From Deltaproteobacteria bacterium (GTDB lineage: Bacteria; Desulfobacterota; Desulfomonilia; UBA1062): DNA of 64,000 nucleotides. Location of the stretch: the NCBI GenBank assembly GCA_018436855.1, contig JAHDKO010000002.1, positions 1-64,000 on the forward strand, in the 5' to 3' direction. Both the position numbers and the translations under genes were made by a program. Below the pieces are notes generated by a model. The model worked only from the letters and a program-made list of their open reading frames with translations, searched no databases and was not told the origin of the DNA. Below, one piece after another: positions 35,751 through 44,101 of this stretch (positions are counted from its first letter, which is position 1; every line of letters starts with the position of its first letter).

Positions 35751-36662
35751 ATGGAACATGACCGGGTCCAGAAAATGGTCGATTGCATGAACCAGGTGTT
35801 TCTCGGGCAGGACAAAGTGGTGAGATCCATCGTATGCGGCCTCCTTGCCGGAGGCCACGTGCTGCTGGAAGGGGTGCCCGGAGTCGGAAAGACGCTGATC
35901 GGCCTTGCCGTTTCCCGGCTTCTGGACGTCAGCTTCAAGCGCGTTCAGTTCACCAACGACCTGCTCCCTTCCGACGTGATCGGGTTTCATGCCGTCAGGA
36001 GCGGGACGGGTGGCTTCGAGCTGGCAAAGGGACCCATCTTCGCCAGCATCGTCCTGGCCGACGAGATCAACAGGACCTCTCCCAAGACACAGTCAGCGCT
36101 TCTGGAGGCCATGGAAGAACGCCGGGTCACCATCGACGGCATCACCTATGAACTGCCGGCTCCGTTCATGGTCATCGCGACCCAGAATCCCGTCGAGATA
36201 GCCGGCACTTTTCCGCTGCCCGAGAGCCAGCTCGACCGGTTCCTGCTCAAGCTACGAGTGGGGTATCCTTCGCTGCAAGAGGAACAGCAGATCATCGCCC
36301 GGGGGATCGACCACACCGAGGCGCTCGGGCTTGAACCCGTCATGACCAGGGATATTCTTCTTCCCATGATCGGGCACGTTTCCCGGGTCCTCGTGCACAG
36401 GGATGTCCTGGAGTACATGACCGCCCTCATCAGGTCGACCCGTTCCCACCCCGACGTGGAGCTGGGCGTGTCGCCCAGGGGAGGTCTTGCCCTGAAACGG
36501 GCGTCACAGGCGTGGGCCTTCATGCACGGCCGGGATTTCATCACACCCGGCGACGTCATGACCATGGTGCCGCTTGTTCTTCCCCACCGTATTATAACGC
36601 GAGGAGGCGATGCATACCATGTCATCCAGACCCTGGTTCAGGAAGTCCCGGTCCCTCTCTGA
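35751..36662 (+). CDS. MoxR-family AAA ATPase
   Basis: 303 aa. Walker A is in LLEGVPGVGKT (about 40-50), Walker B in VLADEINRTSPKTQSALLEAMEE, and FPLPESQLDRF is the sensor-1/arginine region of MoxR proteins. These act as chaperone-like ATPases for metal insertion or complex assembly. It starts the MoxR/DUF58/transglutaminase unit; the next gene overlaps by 53 bases. It is divergent from the hybrid kinase gene at 33369-35624. Confidence 0.93.
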   Translation: MEHDRVQKMVDCMNQVFLGQDKVVRSIVCGLLAGGHVLLEGVPGVGKTLIGLAVSRLLDVSFKRVQFTNDLLPSDVIGFHAVRSGTGGFELAKGPIFASIVLADEINRTSPKTQSALLEAMEERRVTIDGITYELPAPFMVIATQNPVEIAGTFPLPESQLDRFLLKLRVGYPSLQEEQQIIARGIDHTEALGLEPVMTRDILLPMIGHVSRVLVHRDVLEYMTALIRSTRSHPDVELGVSPRGGLALKRASQAWAFMHGRDFITPGDVMTMVPLVLPHRIITRGGDAYHVIQTLVQEVPVPL

Positions 36663-37563
36663 GCTGCTCAAACCCCCGCGGGGGTTCGCGCTCACCAAGA
36701 CGGGCAAGGTCTTCTTCAGCTTTCTCACGGCTGTCATCTTCGTGGCAATGCTCACGGGCAACAATCTCCTCTTTCTCATCATCGCCTTTCTCCTCTCGTT
36801 CATGGTCGTATCCGGCATCGAATCCGAGATGAACATCCGTCATCTGGAGGTGAACAGATCTCCATCCCCGGAAATCTACGCCGGCATGCCGGGGGAGATC
36901 TGCTACAGCATCCGGAACCTGAAGCAGGATTCGGCCCGGCTCGTGCTGCACGACGGGGGGAGGATGAACATCACGCACATCCCGCGCGGTGTCCGCGAAA
37001 TCTTCCGGCAGGAGAGGACATTTTCATGCCGGGGCAGGCACCTCCTGGGCAATGTGACCATCTTCACCACCTATCCCTATGGACTGTTCAGAAAATCCAT
37101 CACCTTTGACATGGAAGACCCGGTCATCGTGTTTCCCGCGCCCATACCCTGTTCTCCCGCCGTCTTCGCCGGGGATTCGGGCGAGGGAAGGGGCGGAGGC
37201 ATCGAGAGCATTTCGCACGTGCGTGCCTACACCCCGGGCGACGCTCTCTCTTCGATCGTGTGGAAAAAGCAGCATCTGGGGTTTGTCTCAAGGGTCTCCC
37301 AGGGAGGCGGGGGCAGCGGTTCGGTCCTGGTCCTCCACCCGGGGGGAGATCTGGAGCAGAAACTCGGGCAGGCCGTGTTTCTCGTGCTTGAGTGGTGGAG
37401 GTCGGGGGTGAGCTTCGGGATTTCGGCCAACCGTCACTTCAGCGGTCTGGGGGCATCCGTTGTTCACAAGGCCTCGGTTCTGAAGGTTCTGGCCCTGCTG
37501 GATAACCTGGGTGAGCCCGAGATAGTGAATTTCCCGAAAGGCTGCCATGTCGTCCATCTCTAG
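36610..37563 (+). CDS. DUF58 domain protein
   Basis: 317 aa. Two hydrophobic segments at about 36-75 (VFFSFLTAVIFVAML, LLFLIIAFLLSFMVV) anchor it in the membrane; the rest is an extracytoplasmic-facing or cytoplasmic vWA-like region with the DUF58 signature VRAYTPGDALSSIVWKKQ (about 200-217). In such three-gene clusters it is thought to work with the MoxR ATPase and a transglutaminase. The start overlaps the MoxR gene by 53 bases, ATG 36619 being an alternative. Confidence 0.85.
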   Translation: MHTMSSRPWFRKSRSLSELLKPPRGFALTKTGKVFFSFLTAVIFVAMLTGNNLLFLIIAFLLSFMVVSGIESEMNIRHLEVNRSPSPEIYAGMPGEICYSIRNLKQDSARLVLHDGGRMNITHIPRGVREIFRQERTFSCRGRHLLGNVTIFTTYPYGLFRKSITFDMEDPVIVFPAPIPCSPAVFAGDSGEGRGGGIESISHVRAYTPGDALSSIVWKKQHLGFVSRVSQGGGGSGSVLVLHPGGDLEQKLGQAVFLVLEWWRSGVSFGISANRHFSGLGASVVHKASVLKVLALLDNLGEPEIVNFPKGCHVVHL

Positions 37564-39403
37564 CACCGCGCTGCTCACCGTCGGCACCTCAGCCGCCGGC
37601 ATCCTGTGCCTGAGCCTTGCAGGGCTGCTTCCATGGACCGCATTCGCCCTTCTGATAACCGTTCATGCGCTCGTCCTGCGTCGGTTCTCAGCCCGGTTGC
37701 CGGTCAGCGCCCCCCTGGTCGTGATCGTGAGCGTGCTCGTCATCGCCTTCGAGGCCTTTCGCGTTTTCGAGCAGGGGAACGATGTGGTGCTCTTTGCCCT
37801 GAGGGACCTGATCGTGTATTTTGCACTGCTCAGGCTGGTCCTGCCCAAGACCTCGCGCGAGCTCCACCAGATTGCCGGGATCGCCATAACCGAGTGCACG
37901 CTTGCGACTATTGTCACCGAGAGTCCGCTTTTCCTGGTCGGCCTGCTTCTCATGGCCGCTCTCGTTCCCATGCTGCTCTTCAACCTCGACGAATCGGGCT
38001 TCGCGGAAAATGGATTGCCCCGGGTCGAGCCCATGCACTGGGCAAAGGTCTGGACCGGGATCGTCGCGATATCGTGTCTGCTCTTCTTCATCATCCCCAG
38101 GCCTTCGTCAACGATCCTTCGGCAGGGAATCATCTCCCGTCCGCAGACCGGGTTTTCCGAAGAGGTCGATCTGTATCGTACCGAGTCCATCAGCACCGAC
38201 CGCTCCGTGGTTATGCGCATCATATGGGATCAGGGCAAGGCGCCGGGGAGGTTCTATCTTTCCGGGGCTCGGCTCGGTAAGCTCGGGCTGGACGGTTTCG
38301 TCAGGGAGTCAGGTCCCCGGACCGGCCCGGTCACCGTGCAGGAGAGCACTGACAGGCTCACCATCTATCCCACGGGACTCGATTGCCGGAATGTCCTGTA
38401 TCCATTCCGGCTTTCCCACATATCGCCCTCCTCGTGCAGCGTGCAGGGATCCAACCTGTACTGGGACGGGGAGGCTCCCCGGGTGTACGAGGTATGGGTG
38501 AACCGCCTCGGCAATGATGACACCCCGGGCTCTGCCCTGGTGCCCGATGAGCTCGGCGACGTTGCCGAGCTGGGCAGGAGAATCGCGGGCCAGGGAACGG
38601 CGCGGCGCAAGGTGCGCAGGCTCACGCAGTACCTGCAGTCACACTACGCGTATACCCTGGAGGGCCTGGCCATCCCCCGGGAGACTTCGCCCATTGCCTG
38701 GTTTGTGTTTGCAGGCGGGAAAGGGAACTGCGAGCACTTTGCATCCGCGCTGGCGGTCATGATCAGGGGATGCGGCATACCATCACGTGTGGTCACGGGT
38801 TTTCTGGTCAACGAGTTCAACACGAGCGGAGGCTACTACCTGGTACGGGCTGAGAACGCCCATGCCTGGGTTGAGTATCTCGACGGGACGTGGAAGACCG
38901 TTGAGGCCGTTCCCCAGAGCCGGGTGATTGACCGCAGGGGTGCAAGGCCCTTCGACACCCTGCGGTTTCAATGGATCAGATGGGTGATCCGGTATTCCCT
39001 CGATGACCAGGTCCGCCTGGCTACATCGATGTTCTTCCCGTCGGCCCGGGCCGAGGGCCGTGCGAAACCCGTGCTCGCAGGGTTCGCCTGCATTGCCGTG
39101 TTTGGCGCTGTGCTGCTGCTGATCTCCTGTCTGATGAAGAAACGGGACACAGACCCCTACAGGAAGGTGATCGGCGCCCTCGCAAAAAAAGGTCTTCCGC
39201 TCGACGATTCCACACCGCACGAGATCCACCTTGCGCAGGTCAGTGAACACTGGCCCTCCCTTGAAGGCGAGTTCCGTATCTTTCTGGACGATTACCTGGC
39301 AGGCAGGTTCGGCGGCCGCGACATCGATCTGGTGGGCAGGACGAAACTCATGATCAGGGTGGTCAGGAGAAGCGACGGGCCTCCGGGCCGGCGATGCCGG
39401 TAG
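37547..39403 (+). CDS. TgpA-like membrane transglutaminase
   Basis: 618 aa. About five to six N-terminal membrane segments (residues 5-190), a periplasmic DUF3488-like stretch, then a transglutaminase-like core with the catalytic triad Cys in GKGNCEHFASALAVM, His in RAENAHAWVEYLDG, and Asp/Glu nearby. One more membrane helix near 505-525 precedes a cytoplasmic tail. Similar proteins in Pseudomonas (TgpA) are essential and may act on cell-wall peptides. The start overlaps the DUF58 gene by 17 bases. Confidence 0.87.
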   Translation: MSSISSTALLTVGTSAAGILCLSLAGLLPWTAFALLITVHALVLRRFSARLPVSAPLVVIVSVLVIAFEAFRVFEQGNDVVLFALRDLIVYFALLRLVLPKTSRELHQIAGIAITECTLATIVTESPLFLVGLLLMAALVPMLLFNLDESGFAENGLPRVEPMHWAKVWTGIVAISCLLFFIIPRPSSTILRQGIISRPQTGFSEEVDLYRTESISTDRSVVMRIIWDQGKAPGRFYLSGARLGKLGLDGFVRESGPRTGPVTVQESTDRLTIYPTGLDCRNVLYPFRLSHISPSSCSVQGSNLYWDGEAPRVYEVWVNRLGNDDTPGSALVPDELGDVAELGRRIAGQGTARRKVRRLTQYLQSHYAYTLEGLAIPRETSPIAWFVFAGGKGNCEHFASALAVMIRGCGIPSRVVTGFLVNEFNTSGGYYLVRAENAHAWVEYLDGTWKTVEAVPQSRVIDRRGARPFDTLRFQWIRWVIRYSLDDQVRLATSMFFPSARAEGRAKPVLAGFACIAVFGAVLLLISCLMKKRDTDPYRKVIGALAKKGLPLDDSTPHEIHLAQVSEHWPSLEGEFRIFLDDYLAGRFGGRDIDLVGRTKLMIRVVRRSDGPPGRRCR

Positions 39404-39411
39404 ACGCTCCT

Positions 39412-40209
39412 TTACGGCACGATGAGTATCTCCACCCGCCGGTTCATGGCCCTTCCTTCTTCCGAGGAGTTGTCTGCAATGGGCTTGGTTTCGCCGAAGG
39501 AAATAGCGCAGAGCTTGTCCTTCGGGATATCGGAGTCGTTGAAGACCATCAGCACCGACATGGCGCGGGCCTGGGCCAGATGCCAGTTGGTGGGATATAC
39601 ATTGTTCGACGGCGCGTTGGCTTGTGTGTTATCGGTATGGCCGGCTATCTCGATGGAAGCCGGGTTGAGCTGTTTGAGCCCCAGAGCGATTTTTCTGATG
39701 ATGTTTGATCCCCTGGGGGTAAGCCAGGCGCTTGCAGCCGTGGGGAAGAGGGTTCTCTGGGGGATGACGATCTTGATTTTTTCCGGGGTGCGGATAATAT
39801 ACACTTGGTCTCTGAGCCGCTCGTTTTCCAGAAAGGACAGGATGTACTCGTAGCCCTTGCTCATCCGCCACTGCGACTCCTTGTTCTCCTGGAGGCTGGC
39901 GTTCGACTGGGATACCTGCTTCATGAGCACCTTATTCTCTTCGAGGCACTGGATGTTTTTGTCCAGGAGTTCCTGCTTTTCGGTGATCAGAGAGGACAGG
40001 GCCGTACCGGTCTTGTCGATTTCTTCCAGCGCGCTACCCAGCCTTTCAGAAAGCTGTACATTGTCTTCCCGGATCATCTTGAGCTCCTGGCTGCAGACAT
40101 CAAGCTGGTCGGAGACGGCCAGATATTCTGCTTCACTGTACTTGTGGGCGCACCCGAACATCAGGAGCAGCGACAGGACCGGGAAAACGCGCAGGCAATA
40201 TGCTTTCAT
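39412..40209 (-). CDS. OmpA-family lipoprotein with coiled-coil
   Basis: 265 aa. Lipoprotein signal with lipobox LMFGC near residue 19. A long helical, probably coiled-coil stretch (about 25-125, DNVQLSERLGSALEEIDKT ...) follows, then an OmpA/MotB-type peptidoglycan-binding domain ending with EIAGHTDNTQAN and the GRAMNRRVEILIVP end. It likely ties an outer membrane to the cell wall. The start ATG 40209 has no ribosome-binding site, and its promoter places transcription at the start codon itself. It converges with the transglutaminase gene. Confidence 0.85.
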   Translation of the reverse strand: MKAYCLRVFPVLSLLLMFGCAHKYSEAEYLAVSDQLDVCSQELKMIREDNVQLSERLGSALEEIDKTGTALSSLITEKQELLDKNIQCLEENKVLMKQVSQSNASLQENKESQWRMSKGYEYILSFLENERLRDQVYIIRTPEKIKIVIPQRTLFPTAASAWLTPRGSNIIRKIALGLKQLNPASIEIAGHTDNTQANAPSNNVYPTNWHLAQARAMSVLMVFNDSDIPKDKLCAISFGETKPIADNSSEEGRAMNRRVEILIVP

Positions 40210-40215
40210 GAAAAA

Positions 40216-40244
40216 AATATACCCGCTTCGCCAGGTACTGTCAA
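40216..40244 (-). promoter_or_regulatory. Promoter of OmpA-like gene, apparently leaderless
   Basis: On the minus strand, TTGACA (40244-40239), 17 bases, TATATT (40221-40216), six bases, then ATG at 40209. Standard spacing from the -10 element would place the first transcribed base on the A of the start codon. Confidence 0.65.
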
Positions 40245-40305
40245 TCCTTTGCGATTTCGACATTTCCAAAGCGGGCCACGCCCCTTAAAGATATCGCTTA
40301 TGGTA

Positions 40306-40334
40306 TGGACAGGGGAAAATACAGTGCGTATAAT
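40306..40334 (+). promoter_or_regulatory. Promoter of lptF-lptG
   Basis: TGGACA (40306-40311), 17 bases, TATAAT (40329-40334). Expected start near 40341, only about six bases before ATG 40347. It overlaps the upstream-open part of the lptF frame, which supports 40347 as the true start. Confidence 0.65.
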
Positions 40335-40346
40335 CCGGAACCGATT

Positions 40347-41402
40347 ATGATCATCCAGCGATATGTTCTCAGCCATCTCATGAAGGTCTTTGTGGGGGCC
40401 GCTCTGGTCCTGTACGGCGTGATGTTCATCGTCCAGTGGATACGCATCGGGCAGGTCATGTCTCTGGAGGATCTCGACGTCCTGCTCCTTGCCCTGGTGC
40501 CGCTCGCGATCTTCGTCCTGCCCATGGCGCTGATCTTCAGCGTCCTCATGGTCCTGGAGAAGTTCTCCACAGAATCGGAGATCATCGCCATGCAGGCCTG
40601 CGGGATCCGGCTGCGCACCGTCCATGCGCCTATCATTGCGGTGTCGCTCGTCTGCCTGGTCCTGCACGTGAGCATCGCTACATACCTTGGCCCCCTTTCC
40701 ATGCAGAGGATACAGGAGCGGCTCGTCGAGAAGGCACCGGAAAAGGTATACTCCTTTATCAAGGAACGGGAGTTCGTAGACACCTTCTCCGGTGTGACGC
40801 TCTATGTCGAGTCCGTGAACCAGGTGGCCCGCGAGCTCCACAACGTGTTCATCGAAACTCAAGGATCGGGCCGTTCCATTATCGCGGCGGAGAAGGGCAC
40901 CATCGATTTCTCGCCCTCGGGTATTTTCATGAGACTCTCGGACGGAAGCGTCTTCATGGAGTCCGGCAAGAACCTGCGGTATATCACCTTTGAGGAATAT
41001 TCCTTTTCCCTGGACGCCGACTTCAAGGGTGAGCTCAGGATCAGGGACGCCGACGTGCTCACCCAGCCGCAGCTTGCCGAGCTGATCAGGGAAAACCCCA
41101 AGCCCAAGATGATCAAGGAATACCACAACCGGTACTCCTTTCCCGTGATCAACCTGATCCTCGCTCTGGTAGGCATACAGTTCGGCATCCAGAGGCCGCG
41201 TTCACCCAGGCACTCGGGCATCGTATTCGGGCTCGGAACCATCCTGGGCTACTACCTGGTCTTTCTCATGGCCGACCGCCTGGTCAAGGGCGGTGTCCTG
41301 AACCCCGTGGCCGGTGCCTGGATCCCTAATCTGGTCTTCTGCCTGATCCTCCTGTGGGTGTTCTTCTGGAGACGCTCCGGCCTGGGCAGGGGAGGCGCGT
41401 GA
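40347..41402 (+). CDS. lptF: LPS export permease LptF
   Basis: 351 aa, one of the two inner-membrane permeases (with LptG) that extract lipopolysaccharide and pass it to the Lpt bridge. Six predicted membrane helices: N-terminal group (IIQRYVLSHLMKVFVGAALV ...) and a C-terminal group (about 260-345), with a periplasmic beta-jellyroll region between. The start MIIQRYVL is the typical LptF beginning; the in-frame ATG at 40305 lies inside the promoter. The stop overlaps lptG (TGATG). Confidence 0.85.
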   Translation: MIIQRYVLSHLMKVFVGAALVLYGVMFIVQWIRIGQVMSLEDLDVLLLALVPLAIFVLPMALIFSVLMVLEKFSTESEIIAMQACGIRLRTVHAPIIAVSLVCLVLHVSIATYLGPLSMQRIQERLVEKAPEKVYSFIKEREFVDTFSGVTLYVESVNQVARELHNVFIETQGSGRSIIAAEKGTIDFSPSGIFMRLSDGSVFMESGKNLRYITFEEYSFSLDADFKGELRIRDADVLTQPQLAELIRENPKPKMIKEYHNRYSFPVINLILALVGIQFGIQRPRSPRHSGIVFGLGTILGYYLVFLMADRLVKGGVLNPVAGAWIPNLVFCLILLWVFFWRRSGLGRGGA

Positions 41403-42487
41403 TGAGCTCCATCATACGCAGGTATATCTTCAGGAAGGCGGCAGTCATGACGCTGGGCGCCCTGACAAGCCTCGTTCTCCTCATGGTGATCTCAGAGCTG
41501 TTCGGAAAGCTCACCACCTTTGCGGAATACGGCACGGGTCTTCCCGTGATACTGCAGTACCTCGCATTCTCGGTGCCGCAGATGGTCCACTGGGTCCTTC
41601 CCTTTTCGGTCTGCCTCGGCATACTGGCCGCCCAAGCCGCGTTCTCACGGCACAGCGAGATCATTGCCATACAAGCGTGCTCGGTGTCCCTCAAACAGAT
41701 CTATGTCCCCTATCTCTTTGTGGGTATCCTGGCGACCCTCCTGATGGCGTCAACGAGCTTCTATCTCTATCCCATGGCCCAGAGGCAGGCCGAGAAGATC
41801 GAGAACCTGAGCATCAAGAAGACCGAGGTCGCCGGAACCTTCTCGGTGAGCGGGGGCCGCTTCAAGGTGGGCCAGGACATCTACAGCGTGGCCAGGCTCG
41901 ACGTTGCCCGGGGAACCATGGAGGACATCACCTGCTACCGGTTCTCCTCGGGCAGGCTCGAACAGGTGATCCGCGCAAAGAGCGCCCGCTGGAGCGGCGG
42001 CGTCTGGACTGCACAGGGAATGGAGGTCATCGAGCTCGGGGAGAGGGGGATATCCGATCCCCGTCCCGCCACGGTTCTGCCTCTTGGGCAGGAGCCCGAG
42101 GATCTGGTCATGGCCGAGACGAACTCCGAGCTGCTTCCGATCACCGAGCTCCGCAGCTACCTTGTTCAGCTCAGGCAGAACGGCATCGCGTCTCCCGCCA
42201 CCGAGACCCTGTATCACAGCCGTATCAGCTTCGCCCTGGCCCCGTTCATCATTACCGTCCTCGTCATTCCGTTCGGGATGCGCTTTCCCAGGGCAGGGGG
42301 AATCGCGCGGGGGATCTCCCTGGGACTGGTGCTGGGGCTGTCCTACTGGTTTCTCCACTCGGGGATGACCGGGCTCGGGGCCTCGGGCGTCATCCACCCC
42401 TTGGCGGCATCGTGGGGCGCGAATGCCGCGGCCCTGATTCTGGCCTTTTCCATACTGCTGAAAAAGAGGAGGGCTTTATATGGTTGA
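41402..42487 (+). CDS. lptG: LPS export permease LptG
   Basis: 361 aa, partner of LptF, with the same layout: N-terminal helices (SSIIRRYIFRKAAVMTLGALTSLVLLMV), a periplasmic jellyroll-like middle (about 130-260), and C-terminal helices (ALAPFIITVLVIPFGMR ...). The start is coupled to lptF by TGATG at 41400-41404. Gene order with lptF identifies it as LptG. Its last eight bases overlap the FAD oxidoreductase gene. Confidence 0.85.
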   Translation: MSSIIRRYIFRKAAVMTLGALTSLVLLMVISELFGKLTTFAEYGTGLPVILQYLAFSVPQMVHWVLPFSVCLGILAAQAAFSRHSEIIAIQACSVSLKQIYVPYLFVGILATLLMASTSFYLYPMAQRQAEKIENLSIKKTEVAGTFSVSGGRFKVGQDIYSVARLDVARGTMEDITCYRFSSGRLEQVIRAKSARWSGGVWTAQGMEVIELGERGISDPRPATVLPLGQEPEDLVMAETNSELLPITELRSYLVQLRQNGIASPATETLYHSRISFALAPFIITVLVIPFGMRFPRAGGIARGISLGLVLGLSYWFLHSGMTGLGASGVIHPLAASWGANAAALILAFSILLKKRRALYG

Positions 42488-43820
42488 CGTGGTGATCATC
42501 GGCGCTGGGCCGGCAGGGATTTTTGCGGCGCAGGAACTGGCAAAGAGATCGGACAAGCTCGATATCGTCATCGTGGAGCAGGGCAAGGATATCGTCGAGC
42601 GGAGCAGATCGGGCAGGGATATGCTCGTGGGCTGGGGGGGCGCGGGCGCGTACAGCGACGGCAAGCTCACCATCTCGACCGACGTAGGAGGACAGCTCTC
42701 CTCCCTGCTGAACGAAAGCGAGCTCCTGGAGCTTCTCGACGAAGTCGACCGGATCTATGCGAGTCATGAGTCGAGCGGGGGCCTCTACACGGTAGAGCCC
42801 GACGACGTTGCCCGTATCTCGGCCCGGGCAAAGCTCGCCGGTCTCATCTACGTCCCCACCAAGGTCCGCCACATCGGCACCGAGAACTGCTATACCATCC
42901 TCAAGAACATGCGCGAAGAGCTCCGCAGCAGGGTGAAGGTGATCTTCAATACCCGGGCCCGGGATATCCTGAAAAAGGACGGCCGGGTTACGGGCGTGAG
43001 CCTGGAAGACGGCACCGTCATCGAGGCGCGTGCCGTCATCGCGGCGCCCGGAAGGGTGGGGTCTTCCTGGATGTCGGGGCAGGCAAAGCGGCTCGGCATG
43101 GAGGCCCGGCCCAACCCCGTGGACCTGGGCGTGCGGGTGGAGCTCCCGGCGGTGGTCATGGAGGACCTCACCGAAAAGGCCTACGAGACCAAGTTCATCT
43201 ACTATTCCAGGACCTTCGACGACCGGGTGCGGACCTTTTGCATGAACCCCTACGGCGAGGTGGTCAGGGAGACCATGGGCGACATCCTCACGGTCAACGG
43301 GCATTCCTGGGCACGGACCCGGACCGAGAACACCAACTTCGCCATCCTCGTGAGCGCCGATTTCACCGAGCCCTTCGACGACCCCATCGGCTACGGCGAA
43401 TCCGTGGCCAGGCTCGCCAACATGCTGGGCAAGGGGGTTATCGTCCAGCGACTGGGAGACCTGCACGCCGGGAGAAGGACCAACCCGTCCCGGCTCTTGA
43501 GGTGCCTGACCCAGCCCACCCTGCGCGACGCCACCCCGGGGGACCTGAGCTACTGCCTGCCCTACCGGATCCTCACCGACATCATGGAGATGCTCTCCAG
43601 CCTCGACGAGGTGGCGCCTGGCGTGAACTCCGCGCACACGCTCCTCTACGGGATCGAGGTCAAGTTCTACTCCAACCGCATCCAGCTCGACCGCGGGCTC
43701 GAGACAGAGATCGAGGGTCTCTATGTGATCGGAGACGGCGCCGGCATCACCCGTGGCCTGATCCAGGCGAGCTGCTCGGGCATCATCGCGGCCCGGTCCG
43801 TGCTGAGGAGGCTCGAATAG
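42480..43820 (+). CDS. FAD-dependent NAD(P)/FAD oxidoreductase (COG2509-like)
   Basis: 446 aa. The N-terminal Rossmann motif VVIIGAGPAGIFAAQEL binds FAD, and GWGGAGAYSDGKLTIS and GLYVIGDGAGITRGLIQASCSG (about 412-433) mark the family of uncharacterised FAD-utilising dehydrogenases. The substrate is unknown. The start overlaps lptG by eight bases, so it belongs to the same transcript, although a functional link to LPS export is not obvious. Confidence 0.82.
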   Translation: MVDVVIIGAGPAGIFAAQELAKRSDKLDIVIVEQGKDIVERSRSGRDMLVGWGGAGAYSDGKLTISTDVGGQLSSLLNESELLELLDEVDRIYASHESSGGLYTVEPDDVARISARAKLAGLIYVPTKVRHIGTENCYTILKNMREELRSRVKVIFNTRARDILKKDGRVTGVSLEDGTVIEARAVIAAPGRVGSSWMSGQAKRLGMEARPNPVDLGVRVELPAVVMEDLTEKAYETKFIYYSRTFDDRVRTFCMNPYGEVVRETMGDILTVNGHSWARTRTENTNFAILVSADFTEPFDDPIGYGESVARLANMLGKGVIVQRLGDLHAGRRTNPSRLLRCLTQPTLRDATPGDLSYCLPYRILTDIMEMLSSLDEVAPGVNSAHTLLYGIEVKFYSNRIQLDRGLETEIEGLYVIGDGAGITRGLIQASCSGIIAARSVLRRLE

Positions 43821-44101
43821 TCCGCGCAGAATCGTGTTCAGAGGTCAAGAGTGTGCATGGCGCGAACATCACGGCGTTCCTTGAGGCATGGCATCATTCT
43901 CGGGGATGAAGCATGTACATGGATCACGTTCTGAGAGTTCCATCTGTTCGCACAAAACTGGGTCGCGGAGTGCCGCTTGTCCCGAATCCAGAAATCTCTC
44001 CCGCATCAGGCTGACCGCCATTTTTTGCTTGGACAGAAGTATATATTTATACTATCGTCTTGACCATATATAACACCTATAGCGAAGAGAGGGAGAATGT
44101 C
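43821..44101. other. Intergenic region upstream of ppdK
   Basis: No gene. The region contains the ppdK promoter and an AT-rich palindrome AGTATA-TATT-TATACT (44038-44053) that includes the -10 element. This could be an operator or only promoter sequence. Confidence 0.4.
44025..44053 (+). promoter_or_regulatory. Promoter of ppdK
   Basis: TTGCTT (44025-44030), 17 bases, TATACT (44048-44053). Expected start near 44060, leaving about 40 bases of leader with GAGAGGGAG before ATG 44102. Confidence 0.6.
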
